Source: Streptomyces sp. NBC_00620 (GTDB lineage: Bacteria > Actinomycetota > Actinomycetes > Streptomycetales > Streptomycetaceae). Taken from it: a stretch of DNA of 64,000 bases. The stretch spans positions 620,001 to 684,000 of the forward strand of contig NZ_JAPENY010000003.1 in NCBI RefSeq assembly GCF_026341825.1, read 5' to 3'. Below the pieces are notes generated by a model. That model made no database searches. It had not been told where the DNA came from and was given only the letters and a program-made list of their open reading frames with translations. Below are positions 8,044 through 17,866 of the stretch, in pieces. Positions within the stretch are counted from its first letter, which is position 1, and every line of letters begins with the position of its first letter. The translations under genes and the position numbers were made by a program.

Positions 8044-8059
8044 CAGGCCGGTACGAGCG
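7964..8059. repeat. Four degenerate 24-bp tandem repeats across the olsB/olsA junction
   Basis: Units 7964-7987, 7988-8011, 8012-8035 and 8036-8059 share a pattern close to GCGxxxATGACxCCxxTxCGxG on the plus strand. Read on the minus strand they encode the octapeptide series RTGLMNAS, RTGVIGAT, RNGVIRAS and RVGVILRP. The ATG start of the acyltransferase is formed inside one unit, where other copies have a GTG/ATC (Val-Ile) pair. Confidence 0.7.
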
Positions 8060-8813
8060 AGAGGAAGTGCCGGAGGTAGCGCGGGTTGACGTTGCGCATG
8101 GACAGCAGCACGTACAGGTCGGCGACGCCGAAGTCGGCGTCGTGCGCGGGCTCCGCGCACACCCAGGCACCGAGCCGCAGATAGCCGCGCAGCAGCGGGG
8201 GGAGCTCGGTGCGCGCGGGCCGGGCGATGCCTTCCGCGCTCCAGGGCAGCAGAGGCCGTACGCGGAACTCCTCGGGCGCCAGGTGCTTGGCCTGGACCCG
8301 GTCCCAGGTGCCCGCGGCGAGCGCGCCTCCGTCGGCGAGCGGGATGGAGCAGCAGCCGGCCAGCCACTCGTGGCCGCCCTCGACCATGTAGCGGGCTATC
8401 CCGGCCCAGATGAGTCCGATGACGGCGCCGTCGCGGTGGTCGGGGTGCACGCAGGAGCGGCCGACCTCGACGAGTCCGGAGCGGATCGCGGCCAGCGGGC
8501 CGAGGTCGAACTCGTTCTCCGAGTACAGGCGTCCGGCGACCGCGGCCCGCTCGGGCGGCAGCAGCCGGTAGGTTCCGACGACCTGACCGGTCTCCGTGTC
8601 GCGGACCATGAGGTGATCGCAGTAGGCGTCGAAGGCGTCGATGTCGAGACCCGGCTGGGGGGTGGTCAGCAGGGCGCCCATCTCTCCCGCGAACACGTCG
8701 TGGCGCAGCCGCTGCGCGGCGCGGACGTCGTCCTCGTCGCGGGCGAGGGTCACGGTGTAGCGGGTGGGGGCGGTCGACAGTGGGGGGCTGTCGAGGGTGG
8801 AAACGCCGTTCAT
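8043..8813 (-). CDS. GNAT-family N-acyltransferase, OlsB-like (ornithine lipid synthesis)
   Basis: The 256-residue protein belongs to the GNAT/hemolysin-type acyltransferases (Acetyltransf_5). It has LRHDVFAGEMG near the N-terminus, DHLMVRDTETGQVVGTYRL, and EVGRSCVHPDHRDG in the acyl-CoA/ACP-binding core. This family includes OlsB, which makes lyso-ornithine lipid. The stop overlaps the start of the downstream PlsC-like gene, so the two probably act in sequence at the membrane. Ornithine lipids replace phospholipids when phosphate is scarce; no phosphate-control box was recognised. Confidence 0.78.
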   Translation of the reverse strand: MNGVSTLDSPPLSTAPTRYTVTLARDEDDVRAAQRLRHDVFAGEMGALLTTPQPGLDIDAFDAYCDHLMVRDTETGQVVGTYRLLPPERAAVAGRLYSENEFDLGPLAAIRSGLVEVGRSCVHPDHRDGAVIGLIWAGIARYMVEGGHEWLAGCCSIPLADGGALAAGTWDRVQAKHLAPEEFRVRPLLPWSAEGIARPARTELPPLLRGYLRLGAWVCAEPAHDADFGVADLYVLLSMRNVNPRYLRHFLSLVPA

Positions 8814-9009
8814 GGCACTCTCCTGGTCACGGGCCGGTTCGGCGGAGCGGTGGCAGGCCGGATCTGTTCGGCCTGCGCGCTCCTGTTCTTCCGACGCCGG
8901 TTGGCGTACGCGTGACCTGTGCCGAGAGCCAGGATGTGAGGATGCTGAATGCCAGGGGACGGCCGGAACGATTCCTTCTGCGGAATCCGTCGCTCCGGAG
9001 TTGCGAGAC

Positions 9010-9040
9010 GGGACCGGGGCTGAGCACCACCCCCGGTCCC
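9010..9040. terminator. Hairpin terminator after the succinate dehydrogenase operon
   Basis: GGGACCGGGG (9010-9019) pairs perfectly with CCCCGGTCCC (9031-9040) around an 11-base loop. It lies 35 bases beyond the sdhB stop on the minus strand. No U-tract is seen, which is common in Streptomyces. Confidence 0.65.
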
Positions 9041-9074
9041 GCCCGTCCGCACATTGACGGCGAACGTCCTACGG

Positions 9075-9820
9075 CTACCGCTTGCCCGACTTCCGGGTCG
9101 CGCGCAGCCACTCCTTGTTCATGCTGGTGATGGATACCAGCGGGATCCCCTTCGGGCAGGCGGTCGCGCACTCTCCGGCGAGGGTGCAGCCGCCGAAGCC
9201 CTCGTCGTCCATCTGCGCCACCATGTCGAGGACCCGGGTCTCGCGCTCGGGCGCGCCCTGCGGCAGGACGTTGAGGTGGTTGATCTTCGCCGATGTGAAC
9301 AGCATCGCGGCGCCGTTGGGGCAGGCCGCGACGCAGGCGCCGCAGCCGATGCACTCGGCGTGTTCGAAGGCGAAGTCGGCGTCCGGCTTGGGCACGGCCG
9401 TCGCGTGGGCCTCGGGTGCGGCGCCGGTCGGGGCGGTGATGTAGCCGCCTGCCTGGATGATCCGGTCGAAGGCCGACCGGTCGACGACGAGGTCCTTCAC
9501 GACCGGGAACGCCGAAGCCCGCCACGGTTCGACGTCGATGGTGTCGCCGTCCTGGAAGGACCGCATGTGCAACTGGCAGGAGGTCGTGCGCTCGGGGCCG
9601 TGTGCGTCGCCGTTGATGACGAGCGAGCAGGCGCCGCAGATGCCCTCGCGGCAGTCGTGGTCGAAGGCGACGGGGTCCTCGCCCTTGAGGATGAGTTCCT
9701 CGTTGAGGGTGTCGAGCATCTCCAGGAAGGACATGTCGGCCGAGATGTCGTCCACTTCGTAGGTGGACATCGCTCCGTCGGCGTCGGCGTTGCGCTGCCG
9801 CCAGACGCGCAGGGTGAGCT

Positions 9821-9824
<4 letters not shown>
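9075..9824 (-). CDS. sdhB: Succinate dehydrogenase/fumarate reductase iron-sulfur subunit
   Basis: The 249-residue protein has the [2Fe-2S] ferredoxin motif CREGICGACSLVING, then CIGCGACVAACPNG and CTLAGECATACPKG for the [4Fe-4S] and [3Fe-4S] clusters. It passes electrons from the flavoprotein to the membrane cytochrome b. Its ATG overlaps the sdhA stop by four bases. The order sdhC-sdhA-sdhB and the single b558-type membrane subunit match the Bacillus-like, menaquinone-linked class, a second set in Streptomyces besides the usual four-subunit enzyme. Confidence 0.95.
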
Positions 9825-11770
<1,946 letters not shown>

Positions 11771-11772
11771 GG

Positions 11773-12480
11773 TCAGCTCACCAATCCGGTCATGACGCCG
11801 ACGGGTACGGCGAGGAAGCCCGCCGTCAGCACCAGCGCGAGGGCGTTGGCGATGGTCTTGAGGGCGCGGTCGCGGGAGCGGCTGCCGGCGCCCAGCGTCT
11901 GTGCGGCGCTCCAGAAGCCGTGCCGGATGTGCAGGCCGAGCGCGAGCATCGCGACGATGTAGATGGTGTCGCCGTACCAGGTCGAGAAGGTGTCGATGAC
12001 GTTCTGGTACGGGTGTCCGGACTGGAAGCCGTCCGGGTGCACGGTGCCGGTCGTCAGGTCGAGGATGTGCCAGACGATGAACAGGCCGAGGATGATCCCG
12101 CCCCAGCGCATGGTGCGGGTGGCATAGCTGGCCCGTGCCTTCTTGTGCACGTACTTGCTGGGGCGCGCCCTGATGTCGCGGCGGCTCAGCTGGTAGGCGG
12201 CGGTGGCGTGCGCGACGACGGCCACGACGAGGACGACGCGGATGATCCACAGCGCCCACTCGTAGTGCAGGAAGGGCTCACCGAGGGTGCGGAGCCAGTG
12301 CGCGTAGTGGTTGAACTCGCCAGGACCGAAGAAGATCTTCAGGTTGCCGAGCATATGGACGACCAGGTAGAGCAGCATGATCAGGCCGCTGACGGCCATC
12401 ACGGTCTTCTTGCCGACGGACGAGTCCCACACGGTGCGCGTCAAGGACGGTTTTCGGTCCGTCCGCGTTGCCAGAGCCAT
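11773..12480 (-). CDS. sdhC: Succinate dehydrogenase cytochrome b558 subunit
   Basis: The 235-residue protein has about five membrane helices, beginning TVMAVSGLIMLLYLVVHMLGN and ending LALVLTAGFLAVPVGVMTG, with conserved histidines suited to two hemes (for example HMLGN, VAHATAAYQL, VWHILDL and GLHIRHGFWSA). This is the single-polypeptide b558-type anchor that reduces menaquinone. It is the first gene of the operon. The ATG at 12480 gives the expected family N-terminus, and the promoter region is shared with the divergent LysR gene. Confidence 0.92.
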   Translation of the reverse strand: MALATRTDRKPSLTRTVWDSSVGKKTVMAVSGLIMLLYLVVHMLGNLKIFFGPGEFNHYAHWLRTLGEPFLHYEWALWIIRVVLVVAVVAHATAAYQLSRRDIRARPSKYVHKKARASYATRTMRWGGIILGLFIVWHILDLTTGTVHPDGFQSGHPYQNVIDTFSTWYGDTIYIVAMLALGLHIRHGFWSAAQTLGAGSRSRDRALKTIANALALVLTAGFLAVPVGVMTGLVS

Positions 12481-12540
12481 GGAACAGCACGCTAGGGCCC
12501 GAGAGGCCGATCGGTCCAAGACATGGTCCGGCTCGATTCC

Positions 12541-12555
12541 ATAGGCATGACCTAT
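12541..12555. promoter_or_regulatory. LysR-type T-N11-A operator between sdhC and lysR
   Basis: ATAGGCATGACCTAT is an inverted repeat (ATAGG/CCTAT) with T at 12542 and A at 12554, the classic T-N11-A LysR box. It lies 61 bases upstream of sdhC and just before the LysR start, where it could serve both autoregulation and control of the sdh operon. Confidence 0.65.
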
Positions 12556-12565
12556 CGTGGCTGCT

Positions 12566-13450
12566 GTGCACTTCCAACAGCTCCAGTACTTCGTGGCGGT
12601 CGCCGAGACCCGGCACTTCACCCGGGCCGCCGACCTGGTCCATGTCGCGCAGCCGTCGCTCTCCCAGCAGATCAAGGCGCTGGAGCGGGAGTTGGGGGCG
12701 GACCTGTTCCTGCGGGCGCGCGGCAACATCACACTTACGGACGCCGGGGAGGCACTCCTCCCGCTGGCCCGGCGCATCCTCGCCGACGCGGACACGGCCC
12801 GGCAGGAGGTGCAGGAGCTGGCCCAGCTGCGCAGTGGCCGGGTCCGTCTCGGCGCGACCCCGAGCCTGTGCACGGGCCTGCTCCCGGACGTGCTGCGCGC
12901 CTTCCACGACCGCTATCCGGGCATCCGGCTGCTGATCGAGGAGGGCGGTTCCCACGACCTCGTACGGGAGCTCGCCCGCGGCGCCCTCGACCTCGCCCTG
13001 GTCGTCCTGCCCCTGCCCACGCCGTCCCCCGCGCTGACCACGGTGGAGGTACTGCGTGAGGACCTGGTGGTGGTGTCGTCACCGGACGCGTCCGCACCCG
13101 GAGGGGGCCGCCGCAACGTCCGGATCTCCGATCTGGAGAGCGAGCGCCTGGTGATGTTCCGGCACGGCTACGACCTGCGCGAACTGACGGTCGCCGCGTG
13201 CCGCGCCGAGGGTTTCGAGCCCGACTTCGCCGTCGAGGGAGGCGAGATGGACGCGGTCCTCGGCTTCGTCCGGGCGGGGCTCGGTGTCGCCGTCGTACCG
13301 CGCATGGTCGCCACCCGGTCCGGGCGCGGGCTGCGGGTGACTCCGCTGGCGCGGCCCGGACTCCATCGGACTATCGCCCTGGCACACCGCAGCGATGTGG
13401 CTCCGCCTCGGGCGGCACGGGAGCTCCAGCGGATGTTGCTGGAACGGTGA
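12566..13450 (+). CDS. LysR-family transcriptional regulator
   Basis: From GTG 12566 the 294-residue protein begins MHFQQLQYFVAVAETRHF and has the LysR winged-helix motif (AADLVHVAQPSLSQQIKALE), followed by a two-lobed effector domain with typical RVRLGATPSLCTGLLPDVL and GLGVAVVPRM segments. A GTG at 12557 is an alternative start three codons earlier. The gene is divergent from sdhCAB with a T-N11-A box between them, so it probably controls that operon. The effector is unknown. Confidence 0.9.
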   Translation: MHFQQLQYFVAVAETRHFTRAADLVHVAQPSLSQQIKALERELGADLFLRARGNITLTDAGEALLPLARRILADADTARQEVQELAQLRSGRVRLGATPSLCTGLLPDVLRAFHDRYPGIRLLIEEGGSHDLVRELARGALDLALVVLPLPTPSPALTTVEVLREDLVVVSSPDASAPGGGRRNVRISDLESERLVMFRHGYDLRELTVAACRAEGFEPDFAVEGGEMDAVLGFVRAGLGVAVVPRMVATRSGRGLRVTPLARPGLHRTIALAHRSDVAPPRAARELQRMLLER

Positions 13451-13505
13451 CGCTCCGCTGGGTGCGGCGTCCCCGGTAGCGCCGTTCTCTTTGGCGCCGT
13501 GCGGG

Positions 13506-13560
13506 ACTGCGGGTCGTTTGTGGCTGGTCGCGCAGTTCCCCGCGCCCCTTGCGGGGCCCT
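13506..13560. repeat. Streptomyces-type dispersed intergenic repeat
   Basis: The segment contains GGCTGGTCGCGCAGTTCCCC followed by GCGCCCCTTGCGGGG. From memory this matches a short element found in very many copies between genes of Streptomyces chromosomes, usually at gene ends. Here it sits between the convergent lysR and SDR genes. Confidence 0.6.
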
Positions 13561-13561
13561 T

Positions 13562-14341
13562 TCACCAGGTGGGGATGAGGCCGCCGTCGATGATGAAGTC
13601 GCTGCCCGTGATGTTGCTCGCGCGGTCCCCGGCGAGGAAGAGCACCAGGTCGGCGATCTCGGCGGGCTTGGAGAAGCGGCCGGTGACGGTCGCGTCGGAG
13701 GCCTGGGCGACCACGTCGGCGGCGGTGATCCCGGCGGCGGCCGAGACCGACGCCGCCACTCCCCCGCCGCCGAGCCACAACTCGGTCTCCACCGGGCCCG
13801 GGCTCACGGTGTTGACCCGGATGCCCTTCGGGCCGACCTCCTTGGACAAGGCCTTGGAGAACGCCACCAAGGCGGCCTTGCCCGCGCTGTAGTCGATGAC
13901 CAGGGGGTCGGGCAGGGTCGCGTTGACCGAGGCGATCGTCACGACCGAGCCGTGCCCGGCGGCCAGCATCGACGGCAGCGCCGCACGGGTGACCCGTACG
14001 GCCGCGAGCAGGTTCAGATCGACGGTGCGCCGCCACTCCTCGTCGGTCACCGACAGGAAGCCGCCGGTGCGGGCGGGGGCCGTACCCACGTTGTTGACCA
14101 GGATGTCGATCCGCCCGCCCGCCGCCTCGACCAGCCGCCCCGCGGCAGCAGGATCGGCGAGGTCGACCGGCACCCAGGTGACGTGTCCCTTGTCGACCAG
14201 CGCGTCGAGAGCCGGGGTCGTGCCGCGGGAGCCGGCTATCACCGTCGCGCCCGCTTCGACCAGCGCCTCGGTGATCGCGAAACCGATGCCCTTGCTGGCT
14301 CCGGTGACGACGGCGGTCCTGCCCTGAAGTTCAGTGCTCAT
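13562..14341 (-). CDS. Short-chain dehydrogenase/reductase
   Basis: The protein is a classical SDR: TGASKGIG for NAD(P) binding, NNVG, the catalytic serine in TIASVNAT, and YSAGK supplying Tyr and Lys. The C-terminal end DFIIDGGLIPTW is typical of 3-oxoacyl-reductase-like enzymes. The start MSTELQGRTAVVTG at 14341 is preferred over an upstream GTG at 14389 because SDR proteins normally begin only a few residues before the Rossmann fold; the length is then 259 residues. The substrate cannot be predicted. It runs convergently with the LysR gene. Confidence 0.9.
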   Translation of the reverse strand: MSTELQGRTAVVTGASKGIGFAITEALVEAGATVIAGSRGTTPALDALVDKGHVTWVPVDLADPAAAGRLVEAAGGRIDILVNNVGTAPARTGGFLSVTDEEWRRTVDLNLLAAVRVTRAALPSMLAAGHGSVVTIASVNATLPDPLVIDYSAGKAALVAFSKALSKEVGPKGIRVNTVSPGPVETELWLGGGGVAASVSAAAGITAADVVAQASDATVTGRFSKPAEIADLVLFLAGDRASNITGSDFIIDGGLIPTW

Positions 14342-14508
14342 CCGGTCCACGGCTCCATCTGAGAGAGGTGCGTTCCACCAGTGAGACACACAAAGGGCCG
14401 GGAGCGCGAGGTGCCCCGGCGGCGGGCGCCCCGTCCGCCGGGCGGGTGACGAAGTCCGGCACGGTCCGGCGGGCCTCCCTTCCGGGAGGCCGCGCCGCGT
14501 GCGAGCGC

Positions 14509-16644
14509 TCAGCCGACCGCGTCCACCAACGCCAGGTCGTGCAGCCGCTCCGGCGGGCCCGGGCGGGCGTAGTACCAGCCCTGGGCGGTGTCGCAGCCCA
14601 GTATCCGCAGCTGCTCGGCCTGCGCGCCGGTCTCCACGCCCTCGACCGTCACCGCGAGGTTGAGGCTGTGGGCGAGGGTGACGATGCCCTCGACGATCTT
14701 CAGGTCGACCGGGTCCGCGGGGAACTGCTGCATGCTCTGGGTGAAGGACCGGTCGAGCTTGAGGATGCTGACCGGGAGACGGCGCAGGTTGGCGAGGTTG
14801 GAGTAGCCCGTGCCGAAGTCGTCGAGGGCGATGTCCACACCCATCTCGGCGAGGCGGCGCAGCGGCTTGAGGAGGTCGTCGTCTGCGCCGATCAGCGCGG
14901 ACTCGGTGACCTCAAGGCACAGCGCGTCCGGGTCGAGCCCGGACCGCTCCAGGATGTCGACCGTGTCCTGGACGAGGCCCGGGTGGGTCAGCTGGCACGG
15001 CGACAGGTTGACGTTGATGCGCAGTGGCCCCGCGTCGGCGTGTCGTTCCTGCCAGAGGCGGGCCTGACGGACCGACTGCTCCAGGACCCAGCGGCCGAGC
15101 GGCACGATCAGTCCGGTGTGCTCGGCGAGCGGGATGAACCGGTCGGGGCCGAGGACGCCGTGCTGCGGGTGCAGCCAGCGCACCAGCGCCTCGGCGCCGC
15201 GCACGCTGCCGTCGCCGAGGTGGACGAGGGGCTGGTACTCGATGAAGAACTCGCCCCGGTCCAGTGCGGCCGGGAGCGCCGTGGTGAGCCCGTGCCGGGT
15301 GATGGCACGCGCGTCGGCCTCGGGGTCGGCGAGCTCGAAGCGGTTGCCGCCCGCGGACTTGGCCCGGTACATGGTGATGTCCGCGCTGCGCAGCACCTCC
15401 GCGGGGCCGCGTTCTCCGGCGGGACCTTCGACGACGCCGATGCTGCCGCGCACGGTCAGGTCACGCCCGTCGATGCTGATCGGGGTGACCAGCGCGTTCA
15501 TGATGCGTCCGGCGAGTTCGTCGACCTCGCGCTCGGTGTCGGTGCCGGTGGTCAGCGCCACGAACTCGTCGCCGCCGAGGCGGGCGACCATCTCGCCGGG
15601 AGCCGTCGCGCAGGACTGCAGGCGGTCGGCGACCTCGACGAGCAGCCGGTCGCCGGCCGCGTGCCCGAGGCTGTCGTTGATGGTCTTGAAGCCGTCGAGG
15701 TCGAGATAGCAGAGCCCGAAGCGCTGCCCCTCGCCGGCGGACAGCGCCTTCTCCAGGCGCTCGAAGAACAGGGTCCGGTTGGGCAGTCCGGTGAGCGCGT
15801 CGTGCGTGGCCTCGTAGCGCAGCCGCAGATTGAGCAGCCGCCGCTCGGTGGTGTCCTCCATGAGCGCGAGCTGGTACTGCGGCCGGCCGTCCGCGTCACG
15901 CAGCAGGGAGACCGTCAGGTTGGTCCACAGGGCGGTACCGTCGGGACGGTAGAAGGCTTTTTCGACGTGGTAGTGCTCGCGCTCGCCGCGTACCAACTCC
16001 TCGTACAGCGGCCATACTTGCGGAGCGTCGTCGGGGTGCGTCCACTCCGTAACCTTGCGGCCGCGCATCGACTGCTCGGAGCCGCCGAACATACGCATCA
16101 AGGCTCCGTTGACCTGAAGGATGTTGCCCTCGAGGTCGGCGATGCCGATTCCTATGGCCGCGCCCTCGAACACCGCGCGGAAGCGGGCCTCGCTCGCGTG
16201 CAGCGCCTCAGCCACCAGACTGCGCGCGCTCATGGCGGCCCGGGAGATGGCCTCCTGCTCGGCCAGCGTCCGCTCCCGCAGCGCCTGTGCGAACCCGGCG
16301 GCCATGGCGTGCTGCAGCCGCGCCGAGCGGGTCCGCAGCGCCTCCTGGGGCCCGTCCTCGCCGCAGTAGAGGACCAGATAGGCGTCGACGCAGTCGAGGG
16401 TGCGGCTGAGCGCCTCCGGGTCGGTGCAGTGCGCGTCGATGAGCGCGGCGCCGACCGCCTGGCCCTCGGCGGCCTCGAAGGTCCTCGCGAGCAGCGCGTC
16501 GCTCAACCGCCGTGCGAGCGGCATCAGTTGTGCCTCGAACTCCGGCCTGGTCAGCGACGTGGAGGTGACCGGAAAGACCGCCCGGCTCCAGATCGTCGCG
16601 AACCTGCGGAGTCTGTCCTCCGGCCCGTCCGGCTCGGCGGTCAC
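14509..16644 (-). CDS. rmdA: PAS-GGDEF-EAL cyclic-di-GMP enzyme, RmdA-type
   Basis: The 711-residue cytoplasmic protein has a long N-terminal helical region, a PAS domain at about 170-290, a GGDEF domain (RLGGDEF, with GGDEF at 357-361) and an EAL domain (E485 in EALVRW, then LCLEVTES and DDFGTGYSNL). Both signature motifs are intact, so synthesis and hydrolysis of c-di-GMP are both possible in principle. Domain order, length and neighbours fit RmdA of S. coelicolor, a phosphodiesterase affecting sporulation and antibiotic production. The start overlaps the upstream methyltransferase stop (ATGA). Confidence 0.85.
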   Translation of the reverse strand: MTAEPDGPEDRLRRFATIWSRAVFPVTSTSLTRPEFEAQLMPLARRLSDALLARTFEAAEGQAVGAALIDAHCTDPEALSRTLDCVDAYLVLYCGEDGPQEALRTRSARLQHAMAAGFAQALRERTLAEQEAISRAAMSARSLVAEALHASEARFRAVFEGAAIGIGIADLEGNILQVNGALMRMFGGSEQSMRGRKVTEWTHPDDAPQVWPLYEELVRGEREHYHVEKAFYRPDGTALWTNLTVSLLRDADGRPQYQLALMEDTTERRLLNLRLRYEATHDALTGLPNRTLFFERLEKALSAGEGQRFGLCYLDLDGFKTINDSLGHAAGDRLLVEVADRLQSCATAPGEMVARLGGDEFVALTTGTDTEREVDELAGRIMNALVTPISIDGRDLTVRGSIGVVEGPAGERGPAEVLRSADITMYRAKSAGGNRFELADPEADARAITRHGLTTALPAALDRGEFFIEYQPLVHLGDGSVRGAEALVRWLHPQHGVLGPDRFIPLAEHTGLIVPLGRWVLEQSVRQARLWQERHADAGPLRINVNLSPCQLTHPGLVQDTVDILERSGLDPDALCLEVTESALIGADDDLLKPLRRLAEMGVDIALDDFGTGYSNLANLRRLPVSILKLDRSFTQSMQQFPADPVDLKIVEGIVTLAHSLNLAVTVEGVETGAQAEQLRILGCDTAQGWYYARPGPPERLHDLALVDAVG

Positions 16645-17453
16645 GCCGTGCGCCCCACGCCGGCGAACCCGGAGAAGGAGAACGGATCCTCGTCCTCGCG
16701 TGCCGTGTCGGGCCGCCAGTCCGGCATCGGCACCAGTCCCGGTTCCACCATGTCGTACCCCTCGAAGAACCGCGCGATGTCCTCGCGCGAGCGCATGATC
16801 AGCGGGTTGCGGATGTTCTTGTACACGTCGACCGTGCCCTCGGCCTGTTCCCGAGGAAGCGGGATTCCCTCGTACGAGGCGTGCGTGACGACGAACAGGC
16901 TGCCCGGCGCGAGCGCGTCGCGCAGCTCGGCCACCGCCTCGTACGGGTCGTCCGCGTCCTCCACGAAGTGAAGTATGGCAACGAGCAGCAGGGCGACCGG
17001 CCGGTTCAGGTCGATCAGACGCTGAACCTGGGAACTCGCCAGGATCTCCCGGGGCTTGAGCAGGTCGGCGGCGAGGACGTCGGCGTCCTCGTTGCCCTCC
17101 AGGACGGCCTGGCTGTGCGCGACTGCCACGGGATCGTTGTCGACGTACACGACGTGCGCGCCGGGTCTGGACGCCTGGGCGATCTCATGGACGTTGCCGA
17201 AGGTCGGGATGCCTGAACCGATGTCGAGGAACTGGGTGATGCCCTCGTCGGCCGCGAAGCGCACCGCGCGGCGCATGAACGCCCGGTTCGCCTGCATGAT
17301 CTTGGGAAGTCCCGGCATGAACTCCATGGCCTTGCGGGCCGCTTCCCTGTCGACCTCGAAGTTGTGCGAACCGCCCAGGTAGTAGTCGTAGATCCGGGAC
17401 ACGCTCGGCACTGAGATGTCAATGCTCCGAGGGGCCCAGGCGGGACGCTCCAT
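16641..17453 (-). CDS. SAM-dependent methyltransferase-like protein (DUF574/PF04672 type)
   Basis: The 270-residue protein belongs to the Streptomyces-expanded S-adenosylmethionine-dependent methyltransferase family: PSVSRIYDYYLGGSHNFEVD near the N-terminus, then FLDIGSGIPTFGNVHEIAQ and VVYVDNDPVAVAHSQAVL for SAM binding. These proteins occur in tens of paralogues in Streptomyces, often next to regulators, and their substrates are largely unknown. It is the first gene of a two-gene unit with rmdA, with a four-base overlap. Confidence 0.88.
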   Translation of the reverse strand: MERPAWAPRSIDISVPSVSRIYDYYLGGSHNFEVDREAARKAMEFMPGLPKIMQANRAFMRRAVRFAADEGITQFLDIGSGIPTFGNVHEIAQASRPGAHVVYVDNDPVAVAHSQAVLEGNEDADVLAADLLKPREILASSQVQRLIDLNRPVALLLVAILHFVEDADDPYEAVAELRDALAPGSLFVVTHASYEGIPLPREQAEGTVDVYKNIRNPLIMRSREDIARFFEGYDMVEPGLVPMPDWRPDTAREDEDPFSFSGFAGVGRTA

Positions 17454-17866
17454 CTATCTCTCCAAGGCGTAGTCGACGGCGTAGGCGATCCGGTGTTCGA
17501 GCTGAGGCTACTGATCGCCCGCCAAAGGAGCGAGCCAAAACGGAAATTGACCGTCCGTTCCCGGTCACTGCCTCCGGCAAGTGCCGAATTGGCCCGCTGT
17601 GAACGGCCTTGGAACAACGCCGTCCGGTGTAACCGGGAAATCGATCCGAAGCATTGCAAAAAGTTCCCGGAGGTTACGAAGAGTTGCCGAGGATTCCCCC
17701 GCCCGGGTACGCCAAGGGGCCCGCTCCCCCCGTGCGGTGCGGAGGGAGCGGACCTGGGTCGCGCGCGCTTTTTCGTTCGTCCGGCACTCTGGCCTGTCTG
17801 TGTCCACTCCCTTCCGCGTTCCGATGCCGTCCTGGTGAGGCGATCAACCCTGGGGAGGTGATCTGT
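17454..17866. other. Intergenic region upstream of the methyltransferase-rmdA unit
   Basis: About 410 bases lie between the repeat lipoprotein gene and the methyltransferase gene, both on the minus strand. The part near 17454-17600 should hold the promoter of the methyltransferase-rmdA unit. No coding sequence is supported. A hairpin at 17721-17751 probably ends the lipoprotein transcript. Confidence 0.6.
17721..17751. terminator. Candidate terminator after the repeat lipoprotein gene
   Basis: CCGCTCCC (17721-17728) pairs with GGGAGCGG (17744-17751) around a 15-base loop, about 115 bases past the lipoprotein stop on the minus strand. Confidence 0.45.

Noticed and set aside
14368..16971. Plus-strand open frame of 867 codons opposite rmdA
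   Set aside because: rmdA on the other strand has intact GGDEF and EAL motifs. The opposite frame shows no domain and an Arg/Val/Gly bias.
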